This document shows positions 22,661 through 34,379 of a stretch of 64,000 nt of DNA, in pieces. A model generated the notes under the pieces. It was not told the origin of the DNA and ran no database searches. It was given only the letters and a program-made list of their open reading frames with translations. Source of the DNA: Lepeophtheirus salmonis (lineage: Eukaryota; Arthropoda; Copepoda; Siphonostomatoida; Caligidae); the NCBI RefSeq assembly GCF_016086655.4, contig NC_052138.2, positions 1,364,001-1,428,000 on the forward strand, read 5' to 3'. Within the stretch, counting starts at the first letter, position 1, and each line of letters starts with the position of its first letter. The translations under genes were made by a program, and so were the position numbers.

Positions 22661-25600
22661 ATGGATATTGAGAAGTTGGAAGAGGAGACGAAGAAGAAAG
22701 CTGCCAAGAAAGTGGCTAATATGCTCTATGCTCCTGACAAGTTGGAAAAGGTAATCTGAAACAAAGATCCTCATCTGTAGCTATTAAGTATGTCGCATCA
22801 TCTCATCATGGAGACGATCAAGGAGGAGGATCCCATTCACCTCTCCCATCATTCTATTCCTCCGCCACATCCTCCCCCCAAACCCAAGAAATTTTGGCCC
22901 GAGAAGCCTTCAACCGAGAAAATAAAGGCCAACACAGTACTCACAAATCTGCAAAGAGGGAACATCCCAACCATGCAAACGATTGTAGAGCCAGAATCCA
23001 TCCGAAATTTGCATCAAAGAGCGGGACAAGGAGAGCTCACAGCCACTGACATCCTTTCCAATGATCCAAATCTCCTTGATGCCTCTGGAAAAAGCCTTTT
23101 GATGTGGGCATCCTCCTATGGACAAACACCCACCGTCTCTCTCCTCCTTCGACACGGAGCAGACTCTCAATTAAGGGCTCGGGAAAACGAAACAGCTCTT
23201 CATCTAGCAGCATCCCATGGGCACCATGATACAGTCAAAGTCCTTCTTGCTCATGGAGCACAAGTAGATGCACTTGATGAAAATGCATGTACGCCCCTCA
23301 TGTTTGCAGCTCTCATGAATCATCCGCATTCCGTCAATGAACTCATTCTCTATCATGCGGATATTACTCTCACAAATATCAACGGGGATACGGCCTATTC
23401 CCTTGCCTCTCTTCGTAAATCGGATCTTGCTCGGGCTGTCATTGAGAATAGTTTAATTTCACTTCTGAAAAGAAGTAAAAATTAATTCATTATATATACA
23501 TAAAAAAATTAAAAATATGTTGTGTATGAGAAGATGGAAATTAAATTTGACTTTGATTTGTAATTTAAATTAAATGTACAGTTGGATTTTCATATATGTA
23601 TGCAGTACATACTATATAAACACGGTTTTGCTAACTCATTCGGCCTTGTGTTTCATTTCTTATACAATTAAATAATTATCCACTACGTTCCAAAAGTAAT
23701 ACATACCACATATTCCATAGGTCTCTCAATACAAAGTAAATGTGTCTCGTAAGAAGGCCTCCGTGGAGGCCATGCTTAAAACAGCAATGCAGTCGCAACT
23801 TGATGGAGTCAAAACAGGACTTGAGCAATTACAGTCCGCCCTTGCTGACATGCAACAAGTAACGGAGAGGTATTGAGACACTAGTTGTACATGTAGTTAT
23901 TGTTTTGTTTTTCTTAAATCCACATTTATCTTTGAAATTTTGTAGTGTTGCTGAGATTGAGGAGACCTTAAAGGAACTGCCACTTCTTCAAGATAAACTC
24001 TACGATATAAAAATTGAGACTCAGAAGCATTCTCAACTTTTAACGGCGAAGGAAAACTTGAAGCATCTTTTTACAGTACCTGAGACGGTTCAACAGACAG
24101 AGACCTGGATTATGGAGGGGAAACTATTAGAAGCCCATAAAGTAAATCCATCATTATCTAAATATTTGCATATTAGAATAATATATTGTTTGTTAGGCCA
24201 TGGTGGATTTAGAGAACTCCAGAGATGATCTTTTATTTGAGTTACACAAGCTTCCTCATCAATCCTCCAATGATCGTGAGGTTCTAAAGGAGTACTTTGA
24301 GCCCCTCACTTCATTGTCGTATAAAATGGAGAAACAAATAAAATTTGCTCTACAACGCTCCTTGAATACTGTAAGGAAGGATCCGAAAGTTGTTGTTACT
24401 GCTCTAAGAATAATTGAGAGAGAAGAAAAGTCGGATGAAGAGTGTTTTCAAAGACAAAAAAGCACGGGCTTCATTCCACCAGGCCGACCTAAGAATTGGA
24501 GGGAAAAGGGTACTCTGACAAAATTAAAATCTTAATTTATCATTTCAATTCAAATAACTAGCAATGGATGCTCTCAAAACTCACGTTATGGAGAGACTAG
24601 AAGGGAATCAATTGGAGATTAGGAGTGAAAATAAAATGTGGCTGGTTAGACATCTGGAAGTTATTCGTATGATAGCCTGTGAAGATTTGAGAATTGTCAA
24701 ATCTCTTTTTCAACCTATATTCCCTCCAAGATATAAGATAATGGATCATTTCATACAATTATATCAACAAGCCTTGTCTAATAGGGTACTATACCCCTCC
24801 CCCCCTCTAAATGTATATATTTAATATCGATATTTCCAGCTTTTAGAAATAATTGATGCTGGGCTTGAAGGCCAAGAATATGTTTCAATTTTATCTTGGA
24901 TTCTTCAAACCTATCCAGGAAAGGAAATGATGAGAAACATTAATTTGCAAATCTCATCTGATAAAATCCTGCCCCTGTTGAATACTGCCACAATGGAAAA
25001 GCTTCAAAAGGAATATTTGAATGTAGGTCTTTGAGAGTCTTTTTTTTTTTTTTGTAATAACGTTTTCATTTAGAATATAGAAGATAATTATAAGAATTGG
25101 ATGAGAAATAGTTTAGCCCAAGAGGTTCAAGATTGGAAACGAAGAGAGGATCCGGATCTTGATATTGATCAATGTTACCACACTTCTGCACCAATCATTA
25201 TTTATCAGGTAATAGCTGCAATGATGAAAATTATTATTTATTTCTAATTCCAACTTGTTGAGTAGATGATAGATGAACATTTGCAAGTGGCTGCAACCAT
25301 TTCTCCAGAGTTAATCAACAAAGTTATGGTTCTGAGTATGACGGAAATTACAAATTATGGAGATATGTATCAAGTAGAGATTCAAAACTACAAAAACACG
25401 TACTTCAATGACAGACGAACCGTAAGATGATTTCTTTTTTACATGTACTCATAAACGAATGAAATTATGTTTTTGGAACCCCTACAGATTCATCTATTTA
25501 CAAGATACATGATGGCCATAGTAAATAACTGTGATCGTTTCGAAGAGTTGGCTCAGGATTTAAAAGAGCGTTGGTGGAAACCTGGATATCACGATAACGA

Positions 25601-26420
25601 AGCTGTATCCAAATTTGAAACTCTTATCCACACTTTTCAAATTCTGAGAGATGAAAGTATTGGCTATCTCCTTGATGAAGCATTTATGGATATCCTTGTT
25701 CACTTTCAAGATATTTTAACTCCCAAATGGTTGATGAGCTCAAATCAAATTGATACGATTTGTTTGACACTTGGAGACTTTTTTAATGACTACACTTTTT
25801 TGAAACAAAAAAACTTTGAGAGAGTTATGTCAAAGGCTCAAGATCGATTTGCTGTTGAATATATCACGTCCATGTTCCAGCCATCCCTCCTTGGATTTAT
25901 CAAAGGAACTTTTAGTCAAGATGAAAGTTTTGATAGGCGAGGGTCTGCTGATAAAGTATAGAGATTTAAATTACGAATTCTTGGGTTTACTTTTAGAAAA
26001 ACAAAACATTTTCCCCATTAGATAATTGATGAGGCTAAAAAAGCGAAGGATCTGTTTAATAATGTGGCTGAAGACATTGCAAATTATGACTCTCCGTTTG
26101 ATGCGCTTGCATTACTAGCCGAAGTTTTCAAGTGCGACTCTGAGCTTTTGTCGCTTGAACTTGGAACGTTTGTTAAAAAGTATCCAGATATTACATTTGA
26201 GCAGGTCATTGTCAACTACGATTCATTACATATTTTAATATATACCTAATAAAAATGCCCCTCTTTTATTTAGTTATACTGTTTGTTGCATTTGAGAGGA
26301 GATTTGTCTAAAAGCGACGCACGGATCATGGCTCAAGAAGTACTTCCTGGTGGGCTCAATAACAAGACCTCTACCACTTTACATGCTCGTTCTATTTTTT
26401 TCACAAATCAATTTAAATAG
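22661..26420 (+). CDS. EXOC3: Exocyst complex component 3 (Sec6), 11 exons
   Basis: Subunit of the exocyst, which tethers secretory vesicles to the plasma membrane. Exons by GT-AG boundaries and frame continuity: 22661-22750, 23721-23869, 23946-24141, 24197-24509, 24562-24785, 24840-25022, 25074-25208, 25266-25421, 25488-25955, 26022-26204, 26274-26420. Together they give 747 residues, close to the usual size of about 745-756. Landmarks: KKASVEAMLKTAMQSQLDGV (exon 2), VRKDP..V...RIIEREEK and TGFIPPGRPKNWREK (exon 4), KMWLVRHLEVIR (exon 5), FTRYMMAIVNNC (exon 9), LGTFVKKYPDI (exon 10). ATG 22661 gives MDIEKLEEETKKKAAKKVAN, an N-terminal coiled coil as expected. Introns are 52-80 bp, except intron 1 (970 bp), which hosts an ankyrin gene. 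The exon 10 donor (GTCATT) is weak. A family B transposon lies 190 bp upstream. Confidence 0.95.
22790..23485 (+). CDS. ANKRA2: ANKRA2/RFXANK-type ankyrin-repeat protein, nested in EXOC3 intron 1
   Basis: Intact 231-codon ORF. The N-terminal 45 residues are Pro/His-rich (PPPHPPPKPK), and then comes NTVLTNLQRGN, equivalent to the TTTLTNLHRGN segment just before the ankyrin domain of ANKRA2 and RFXANK. About five ankyrin repeats follow (residues about 66-225), for example NETALHLAASHGHHDTVKVL and CTPLMFAALMNHPHSV. Family members bind PxLPx-type peptides of HDACs, megalin or RFX5 and act in transcription complexes. The ORF has no introns, sits on the same strand as EXOC3, and starts 40 bp after its first donor site. 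An in-frame TAG at 22778-22780 fixes this ATG as the likely start; it also supplies a possible 3' splice site (CCTCATCTGTAG). Retrocopy or intron loss is possible. Confidence is high for homology, lower for the exact ortholog. Confidence 0.85.
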   Translation: MSHHLIMETIKEEDPIHLSHHSIPPPHPPPKPKKFWPEKPSTEKIKANTVLTNLQRGNIPTMQTIVEPESIRNLHQRAGQGELTATDILSNDPNLLDASGKSLLMWASSYGQTPTVSLLLRHGADSQLRARENETALHLAASHGHHDTVKVLLAHGAQVDALDENACTPLMFAALMNHPHSVNELILYHADITLTNINGDTAYSLASLRKSDLARAVIENSLISLLKRSKN

Positions 26421-26970
26421 CTCTGGTTCTTTAAAGGGACAATTGTACCAAAAAATCATGATGTCTGATTAGATTTTGTTAAATTATGTATTTTTCTATT
26501 TATAAATATTTTCAATTTGTTTTTAATCGATTACTCATCAAATGAATATTATAAAGTGCTATGCACATATCGTATTATATTATTTTGATACAAAGCTATT
26601 TAAGTGTGATAGTATAAACAAACTTCTCTAATTAGCTAGATGCAGGATGAGTGTGTAGCACATAGTAATGTGCAGCAGTGTTTAGTTCTACTTTTGAAAT
26701 ATGCGGCTAGACAATGTGTGACCCTTACTCCTTCATTTGAGAGATAAACATAAGATTTGGATTGTATTTTTTACAAATAGATGACTTAAAGGCCATATCA
26801 ACACCATACAGCTAAACCCTGATGCAAATAATATAAGTTATTTGACTATATTGATCAAAAATAAGGATTTTAATTCTACATATATTGAAAAATAAAAGAA
26901 AAAAATAAGAATTACAAACACGAAATAATGGAATATATTTTAAATATAAAATCAGTAGTGATATAAGCAA
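26421..26970. other. EXOC3 3' flank, no further gene
   Basis: AT-rich. It presumably contains the EXOC3 3' UTR and polyadenylation site, but no unambiguous AATAAA with a downstream GU-rich stretch could be singled out. Confidence 0.4.
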
Positions 26971-26972
26971 GG

Positions 26973-27671
26973 TTGTGCCCTTGTCGGTATATTGGTTCGA
27001 GTGTGTCCGGTTCTTAAACTTATTTTCATTTGTTGCATTTTTTTGGTATATTTATAACCTTTTCATTTTCCATCTATATAATTTTATGTAAATAAAACAC
27101 CTTCTTTTCATTCAAAAAGAAACAAAAAAGGCCCAAAATCATCTGGTAGCTAGCCAAATTAGTCAATCATACCAACTGATATTTTTCTTTAAAGTACTAC
27201 GAGACTATTATTGTAATATTAATTCTTTACAATTTTTAAAAAGAATTAAGAATTACTCTATTCATAATATTAAAATCTTATATAGTATCTTAGCCGATAT
27301 TCTATAATAATATTTTATTAAATGCATAGCTATAGTCCCCTTTATACGGAACGTTTGTACTATGTATGTGTAGAAAGAAAGTAATTCTCCATCTTCTTTC
27401 GCCACCCCGTGCCCCCCCACTGTGAAAATTATTGTATTAAACAACCTTAGTTATCGGATCTCCTGCTGGAACGTGGCCGCCCACTACGCACTCTGTGTAT
27501 AAGAGAGCTGTGGTCCTATTTATATCAAATATTATTTCCTTGTTTAAGAGCTTGATACCAGAACTGAGGCTGTATAAAAAAGAACCGAGACCGATAAAGC
27601 TGAACGGAGACCAAAACCGTGGAAATGAAAGAACCAGGACTGATAAAGTCGCTGAACCTGACCCGTCACAC
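26973..27671. mobile_element. R3 non-autonomous element, copy 3
   Basis: Left end TTGTGCCCTTGTCGGTATAT. Interior TTTTATGTAAATAAAACACC and GTTTGTACTATGTATGTGTA are shared with copies 1 and 2. The right block is AAAAAAGAACCGAGACC...GCTGAACCTGACC. No ORF of its own; overlapping short frames are spurious. Confidence 0.6.
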
Positions 27672-27799
27672 CCATTTTATTAATTTGTGAGTTTTTGTAA
27701 GAATAAAAAAATGAATTCCTAATAATAACTTTAAAAAAACCAATTTTGAACGGGAAAAAACGTGTTTCTTTATTAAATCCGGACTTTTCAGCTTGAGTT

Positions 27800-28075
27800 A
27801 TATTTATACGGTGAGTTATTATTTGTGTGAGGAAAAAAAGAGCGCGAGGTGAAAGCAAGAGCGAAACATATGGTACAGCTGAATTAAGATCTTTTTTACT
27901 ATCAGCTGCCTGTTATATGATTTTGAAGGGAGAAAATGAATTACTGCTATTACGAGGAGAACCTTCTACATTTAAAATAGCTTTAGTGCAGGGAAAATAT
28001 TGTAATTATACTTAAATTCATATGTATTTATTCGGTTATGCATTTTTAAAACAGTTTACACCAATTATAATCAGT
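27800..28075 (-). repeat. R2 repeat, part copy (minus)
   Basis: AGGAAAAAAAGAGCGCGAGG, ACATATGGTACAGCTGAATT and ATCAGCTGCCTGTTATATG match 31420-31560 and the inverse of 4640-4995. The rest of an R2 copy appears on the other side of an R1 insertion, at 28510-28640. Confidence 0.5.
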
Positions 28076-28079
28076 GATG

Positions 28080-28505
28080 AAAATCGTCTATATTTTGGGC
28101 TGGTTAAAAGAAATATGGTACCCCTGACAATTAGAAGAATGTTTTAGGGGGAAAGCAGCGTAACTGTCTTGACGTTTCAATAGATAAACTCTAACAAGGG
28201 AGGAGGGGTGAAGGAAATAAACAAGGACATTGGGAAGAATAACTCAACGACGATCCTCAATTCTACTACAAATCCAGCAAGGACTCACAATGATAACTCT
28301 GCTACAAATCCTCAAGGTTACTCTTCATCTTTTTTTAGCACACTTTGTTCAATCAGGTTTTGAATATAGTTGAATGTAGCAGGAAAGGAGTTAAATAATA
28401 ATCACGACAGCTGAGGAAAATTAAACTCATTCTTCAGATTACCAATTCTAAAAAAACGGGAGAACTAAGTAAATATACACGATTTACATCACTAGTAATC
28501 ATGCT
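28080..28505 (+). repeat. Interspersed repeat family R1, full-length
   Basis: Runs from the GGTACCCCTGACAATTAGAA segment through CAGGTTTTGAATATAGTTGA to ATATACACGATTTACATCAC. It is flanked on both sides by R2 sequence in opposite orientation, suggesting insertion of R1 into R2 or rearrangement. Confidence 0.7.
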
Positions 28506-29810
28506 ATCTTCTCTGACGGAGAAGTTAACACCACGACGACCTATTAAATAATGAACAAAAAGATGAGAGTGCTCACGCAACAATGGGGTTTTTTCCCCTT
28601 TTATTTTCACCAAACTAAAATTTTTCTTTACACAGATCCCTTCTCTAGGTTGGATGCTTCGTTCATAGTAAAAGGGCTTATAATATATCTTAATGGAAAT
28701 ACTAAAAATATTATTTAAAAAGAAGTACTTAACTATTCTGTATTTACAATTCTTTTAGGATTTTATATTAAATAGCTTTTGGATCTTCTTAAAAATTATT
28801 TCCATTTTTGAATAAATGTTTGAATTTAAAATCGGGCATAATTATTCATTGATTTAAAGTGATATTTTCAAATTGGTCATACAATGAATGTGGGTAAGAG
28901 AGGCGTAGAAACACTTTGTGTTATTGCACGTCGTAACTTATATTTACCAGGCAACCTTTCATCTGAAAAGAAAGATAAATAAAGCCGAAAATTAGATGGT
29001 TGTGAGCCAATTCTTCCAAACTATGGAATTATTATTCAATAATTGTTCACACCTTAACAAAATCTTATTTTAATTTAGCTAATCAACGTTCAGAACGCTG
29101 ATTCAGAGAGAAAAGAAAAACAGAATCAATGACAGTTCACATCAAAATACAAGCTACATTTTTGTATTAGCGAGGTAAAACTGTGATTGCCATTCATGAA
29201 AATAATCAGAAGTTAAAGAAATATGAAATATTAAGATTGCACTCTTTTGTAATTTGTTACTAGGCGTTGACAAACATATAATTTTTGATTTAATAATATA
29301 AAACTCACAGAGACGTCTGCAGAATTATATATATATATTTTTGGATTTTTTGTAAAATTACATTTCTTGAATTTTTTTTTTAATCCACAGCTATTTATTT
29401 CAAATGAATAACTTTAAGACCTCACATGAAACTAAAATAAATCATTTAGAAGAGATAAAATATGTAGAAACCATTATTCTGCAACTATCAAAATATGGAA
29501 TAGTAAATTGTAAGGCATTCGGCAAATTGTCCTAAAACCCTTAATTCAGTAGTACTATATGTCTCGTCCCTCCATTCTCATCGTGCTCTTTTTTTCCTCA
29601 CAAAATGTCATATTAATTAATTTTTCTCCAGCTATTATGATTATTCTTAAGGAGGAAACATGTATCTATTAAGTAACTACGTGTCAAGGTTAATAGAAAC
29701 CCAAGTTTATACCAATACGCTTCTCCGACTGATGTTTAATTTGAACAAGGATTTTTAATAGTGACGTCAAAGAGTATACATTTTTACTGTTAATCATATT
29801 ATTTCTAGTA
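28506..29810. other. R2 remnant, then AT-rich DNA without a gene
   Basis: 28510-28640 is R2-like (TTAACACCACGACGACCTAT). The remainder has no coding frame. An R5-like fragment (about 29320-29400) and an R2-tail-like piece (about 29550-29620, TATGTCTCGTCCCTCC) are visible. Confidence 0.45.
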
Positions 29811-29814
29811 TTAT

Positions 29815-30262
29815 ATGTAGTCATGAAAATCCTGTTTACAAAGGGCATGTACCGAAAATCAATATGGTAACCCTGACAATTTGAAGAATGTTTTGAAGGA
29901 GAGAAAGAATATACATGACGTTTCACTAGATTAGCTACAAGTGACATGTGACAAGGACGAAAGGATATAAATAAGGACATTTGCTATAATTACTCCGATG
30001 CCGATCCCCAATTCTACTCTGAGTCCAACAAGGACTATCAATTATAACTTCACAACAAATTCTCGGGGTTGTCTTTATTGAGCACACACGAATGTTGGAT
30101 CAGATATTGAATATAATTGAATCCATTTAGGAAAGGATGTTCACTAGACAGGAGCTAAATAATAAGGACAACTGCTAAGGAAAATAAAATTCATTCTTCA
30201 GAGTACCAATTTCAAAATACGGATCACATAAAAAATCCACCGGATTTACATCACTGACTATA
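29815..30262 (+). repeat. Interspersed repeat family R1, full-length
   Basis: Landmarks GTAACCCTGACAATTTGAAG, AATTACTCCGATGCCGATCC, CTCTGAGTCCAACAAGGACT, GAAAGGATGTTCACTA and CCGGATTTACATCACTGACT. Confidence 0.75.
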
Positions 30263-30589
30263 TACTGTTAGTATACCGTAGTATAATTCTACGACCTTAA
30301 AATCCGTCTGTCTTGCCCAGCTGTCCGTAGAGTATACATCAAATTGAAAATTCTAGCAAGCCCAATTAAATGATGGTATAACCTTATATAAACCTTTCTA
30401 CGTGTAGCACTGAGGATTTCTTGTTTAGTTATCTTCTATATTTTTAAGTAAAGTGTGTCTGTTTGATGACACCTAATAACCACGGCAATGCAGAGTACTA
30501 CCGTTAGAAATTAATAAGAGCGCTGATACCTTGCTGCTTAACAACATTTACTTTTTTTTAAGTGTATCCTAACGGGGATTTTTACAATT

Positions 30590-31440
30590 ATCACTACCAT
30601 AGTTTTCAGTGTAAGTCTTTGTTGGACTTAGAGTAGAATTGAAAATCGATATTCGTGTCATTCCTGTCTATATTTCCCTTCTACCGGGTGTGGCGAAAAA
30701 ATCTTTACACTTTCAATCTAGAACTTTATCAAGATGTATTTCTGCAACCATTTGTAATAGAATATGTCACTAAAATTAAAATAAATAATAGGATGTCTTG
30801 GCTACCCTAATCATCGATTTATCATCCCTTGGCAGCAATGATGGCTTCCAAGCGGCCACGGAAGGCCTTGCACCCATTGCGGATGTAGTCCACAGACATA
30901 GCAACCCAGTGCTCGTTGACGGTGTCCTTGAGGTTCTTGATATTTGGGTGACGGACGGATCAGGCCTTGGACTCCTCAATATGCACCCAAAAGTGAAGTC
31001 CAATGGTTTGGCATCCGGTAAGTTGGGGCCCACATTTTCTTTGGCCAAGTTGTACTCCAACCACTTCTGGGCTTTTTTGGACGTGTGTGCAGGAGCATCA
31101 TCCTTCTGTAACACCCCTTTCATGTCCGGTTAGTTGGTTTGGACCCATGATAACAACCTCTCTTCCGTTGGTTTCTTGCCAGCGTCCAAAAGTGCGCGGA
31201 CCGAAATTCGTTGGTCACGTTCAGATGGCATTTTCTTGCCTTCTAAGATACTGACGAAGATCTAGTTTCTTGTTTTTAAGTGTTTGATCAGAGCAATTTT
31301 ACTGTATTCACAAAAAGCCTAAACGAAGTGTAAAGATGATTTCGCTACACACGGTATATATGGAGTGGGAACTTTTGTTTAAACTTCCTTTCACGGCTGC
31401 TTGTCTAATTTAACTAGATATGAGATGTGTGTAAGAGCGT
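30590..31440 (-). repeat. R1 copy (minus) split by a mariner insertion
   Basis: 30600-30681 is inverse R1 (GTCTTTGTTGGACTTAGAGT, AATTGAAAATCGATATTCG). 31357-31430 continues it (TTCCTTTCACGGCTGCTTG), comparable with the uninterrupted minus copy at 62200-62395. The element between them, 30684-31354, is bounded by TA. This is a nested insertion, so R1 is older than that mariner copy. Confidence 0.6.
30684..31354 (-). mobile_element. Tc1/mariner element with 28-bp TIRs, internally deleted
   Basis: The left end CCGGGTGTGGCGAAAAAATC and the right end (inverse: CCGTGTGTAGCGAAATCATC) form TIRs flanked by TA. The minus strand has a transposase N-terminus opening MPSERDQRISVRALLDAGKK (about 31230-31135). 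After a stop it runs directly into MKGVLQKDDAPAHTSKKAQK (30776-31123), a catalytic D-containing DDAPAHTSKKAQ motif followed by PLDFTFGCILRS. The region between the HTH and this catalytic Asp has been lost, so the element is non-autonomous. The 111-codon plus-strand frame over the same bases is a shadow. Confidence 0.8.
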
Positions 31441-31745
31441 GAGGCAGAGGCCGGAGCAAAGTATATGGTATTACTGAATTAAGATCATTGTTAATATCAG
31501 CTGCCTGCTATATGGTTTAGTAATTGTAATAACATTATTGCTATAAAAACATTATAATTATATTTATAAAATGTTTATTTTATTATGAATTTTTAAATCA
31601 ATTTATACCAAAGATAGGCAATAATTCTTCTTTTAGAGGGAGATGTTAACACGCCCACGACTTATTAAATAATGAACAAAGAAAGAGCACATGCAACAAC
31701 CGTTTTTCCTTTTCTGATCGCTATACTTAGTTTTTTCTTTACACA
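31420..31745 (-). repeat. R2 repeat (minus)
   Basis: Inverse of 4640-4995 and 15175-15560, with TATTACTGAATTAAGATCAT, ATATCAGCTGCCTGCTATAT and the CTTATTAAATAATGAACAAA segment. R1 in the same orientation follows. Confidence 0.55.
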
Positions 31746-31764
31746 GACACTTCTATAAATATAA

Positions 31765-32550
31765 TGATATGAGGTCAGAGTAGAATTGAGGATCGGCATT
31801 AGAGTAATTCTTGCCTATATCCTTGTTTACTACCTTTTCCCCTGGTCACATCTGCTTGTAGCTGACCAAGAGCGAGCGTCAGTAGGATTATATTGGGGGT
31901 GGGGAGCGAGGGCTTGGTTTTTTGGTTTTTGGTTTCAAACGAAACAATGTTCTAACTTCGAGAAATTAAATTTTTCTGAAAAAAAATTTGAAAAAGTAAA
32001 TTTTTCTGGGGAAAAAAAATTCGAAAAAATTTTAAATATTAAATTTTGAATAAAAATATCAAATATATAAAGAAATATTTTTTTTTTTTTCTAATTTCAA
32101 AAATCCACAGCTATTCATAAAAAATTAAATTTTTTGGGGACAAAATTTTAAATATCAAACTTTTTTCAATTTTTTTTTTCAAATATTTAATTTTTGGAGA
32201 AAAAATCTAAAAATCCACAACTATTTGCAATAAATTATATTTTTTTCCTTCAAAAATTAAATTAAATTTTTTTTTTAATATTAAATTTTTCGGGGAAAAA
32301 TTTCAAAAATCCACAGTTACTGACAAAAAATTAATTATATTGGTAAAAAATTAGAAAAATTGAATTAAATTTAATAATTAATTTTTATAAAAAAAAAATC
32401 AAATATTAAATTTTCTAGTAAAAAGCCAAAACTCCTTAGGGGGCTATCGCCCCTCCAGCCCCCCATGGACGTCCCAGTTGATCTAATAAAATCTCATGCC
32501 AGTTAAGCTGTTCTCCTCTAAAACATTCTTCAAATTGTCAGGAGCACTGC
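31765..32550 (-). repeat. R1 copy (minus) interrupted by an R5 AT-rich element
   Basis: 31770-31868 is inverse R1 (GTCAGAGTAGAATTGAGGAT, CATCTGCTTGTAGCTGACC) and 32485-32550 is its other end (AGTTAAGCTGTTCTCCTCTA, AACATTCTTCAAATTGTCAGG). Between them, 31900-32480 is an R5 array ending GGGGGCTATCGCCCCTCCAG and CATGGACGTCC. R5 therefore inserted into R1. The 87-codon frame at 31786 straddles both and is not a gene. Confidence 0.6.
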
Positions 32551-32734
32551 ATAATTGGGAATTTATTATTCTCAATTAAGAGTTGGCTAACGATAATTTT
32601 ATCACGTAATTATCTAGTTACCGGTGATTTAATTAATGAGTTAGATAATAATGAACCTTGGCTTTTAATCAAACTAATATATTTTATTTTATGAAACATT
32701 ATTAAAGGAATTTTCCATATTTGATACCTTATGG

Positions 32735-32898
32735 CAGGGGTCGGCAACCTGTGGCATGTGTGCTCCTCACTGGCACGTGCAAATAAGAACCTATTCCCGT
32801 AGTTTGTGTGTTTTTAAACATTATTGTAAATAGGTGCACACCCATTGATTAGAAATGTTAAAGTTGACACTCCATGTCTCAAAAGTTGCCAATCCCTG
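32735..32898. mobile_element. 164-bp hAT-type MITE
   Basis: Starts CAGGGGTCGGCAACCTGTGG and ends GTTGCCAATCCCTG, a clear terminal inverted repeat of the CAGGGGTCGGCAAC type used by hAT families. The 8-bp flanks (CCTTATGG and TCTAATTG) are only partly alike, so the target duplication is unclear. No coding sequence. Confidence 0.7.
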
Positions 32899-32899
32899 T

Positions 32900-33285
32900 C
32901 TAATTGTATATTCATTTCCTTAGAGACCTGATGGAATTTCCTACATATTTTATTATTAAAAAAATTATGAAGCATTGAAGAGTGCACTTACTACTAAGAG
33001 CAGGATTACTGATAAGTGATATTGATTCCTGATAACCTTCTTCTTTAGGACTTTGTATTACGCAATAGATAGTTATATGATTATGTATGTAGTACATTCT
33101 GTTTGTTCGTTTTTTTCTAAAACAATGGACGGCTAGCTAGAGAGAAGATGTGAACGAACTTTTAGCAACGAACATGTCGTTTTAGAATTGTTATACAATT
33201 TACATCAAAAATACAATATGATATATTGTATCTATACATGATTAAGCTATTGATTCTTAACTTTAATTTTTTTTTTGTCAATGCA
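32900..33285. other. Intergenic, no gene seen
   Basis: Only short AT-rich frames (for example 32912-33097 minus). Nothing is supported. Confidence 0.5.
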
Positions 33286-33795
33286 AGGGCGTTCGCAGAC
33301 GTATATTTCTTGGGGGAAGGGGGATTCGTTTTGGAATTAATAAAACAATAGCTATTCACAAAAAATTAAATTTTTTGAAATGAATTTCAAAAACTTACAG
33401 CTATCCACACAAAAAAAAAATAAGGGAAAAAATTTGAAAAATTACATTTTAAATATTAATTTTCTTGGGGATATAAATTGAATCATTCAATTATTTGGTA
33501 AACAAATTCAAATATTCAATTATAAATAAAAAAATTTAATAATCCATGATATTACACAGAAAATAAAAATTTTGAGAAAAAAAGTTTTTAAAATTGAATT
33601 TCAACTATTAAATTTTTGGGAATTTTTTTTTTCAAAAATCTATAATTACTCATAAAAAATTAAGTCTTTCGAAAAAAAATTCAAAATCCATAACTGTTCA
33701 CAAAAATAAAATATATTGTAAAAAAAATTTGATAAATTAAATTTTGAAAAATATTTTTTCTTCCAAAAATTTTCAAAAATCCATGATTTAAAAAA
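33286..33795. repeat. R5 AT-rich array with GGGCGTTCGCAG end
   Basis: The left end AGGGCGTTCGCAGACG is followed by a degenerate AT array of AAAAATTAAATTTTTTG and AAATCCATAACTGTTCACA units. It directly abuts R1 at about 33800. Confidence 0.6.
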
Positions 33796-33799
33796 CTAA

Positions 33800-34212
33800 A
33801 ACTAAAATGGACATGTTAGCCCTAACCCTAACAATGTGAAGAATGTTTTGGAGTCGAGAAAGAAAAATGCCTATAACGTTTCACTAGATCAGCTACAATC
33901 AGCTGTGGCTATAAACGAAAGGAGAAAAGGATATAAACAAGGACATTTGTGGTAATTACTCCGATATGGATCTTCAATTCCCCTGTAAGTATAACCCGGA
34001 CTTACAATTATAACTCCGCAATAAATCCTCAGGCCTAGGCTCCGTATTTTATGAGCACACACAAACGTTCAAACAGGTTTTGAATGTTATTGTAGGAAAG
34101 GATGTTCACTACTCAGGAATTAAATAATAATGACAACGGCTAAGGAAAAGAAAATTTCTTTTTTTATACTACAGATTACAAATTAACGGGCCAGCTAAAA
34201 AACAAACCAGAT
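33800..34212 (+). repeat. Interspersed repeat family R1, full-length
   Basis: Contains AACAATGTGAAGAATGTTTT, GCTACAATCAGCTGTGGC, AACTCCGCAATAAATCCTC, TGAGCACACACAAACGTTCA and GGGCCAGCTAAAAAACA. Confidence 0.75.
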
Positions 34213-34379
34213 ATACATGTATGTTTATATGTGTATTCAATCCTCAAGAATAAAAAATAATGTAAAAGTCGGTTCACTGATGGGTGCATCGATTTTTGGG
34301 CCTCTCCTCTTTTTATTGTGGTCAATTTTTCTCTGGTTGATTTTTGTGTATATTTAACGCAACCTTTCAATTTGTATGA

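Noticed and set aside
30798..31133. 111-codon plus-strand ORF
   Set aside because: Antisense to the mariner transposase remnant carrying DDAPAHTSKKAQ; a shadow frame.
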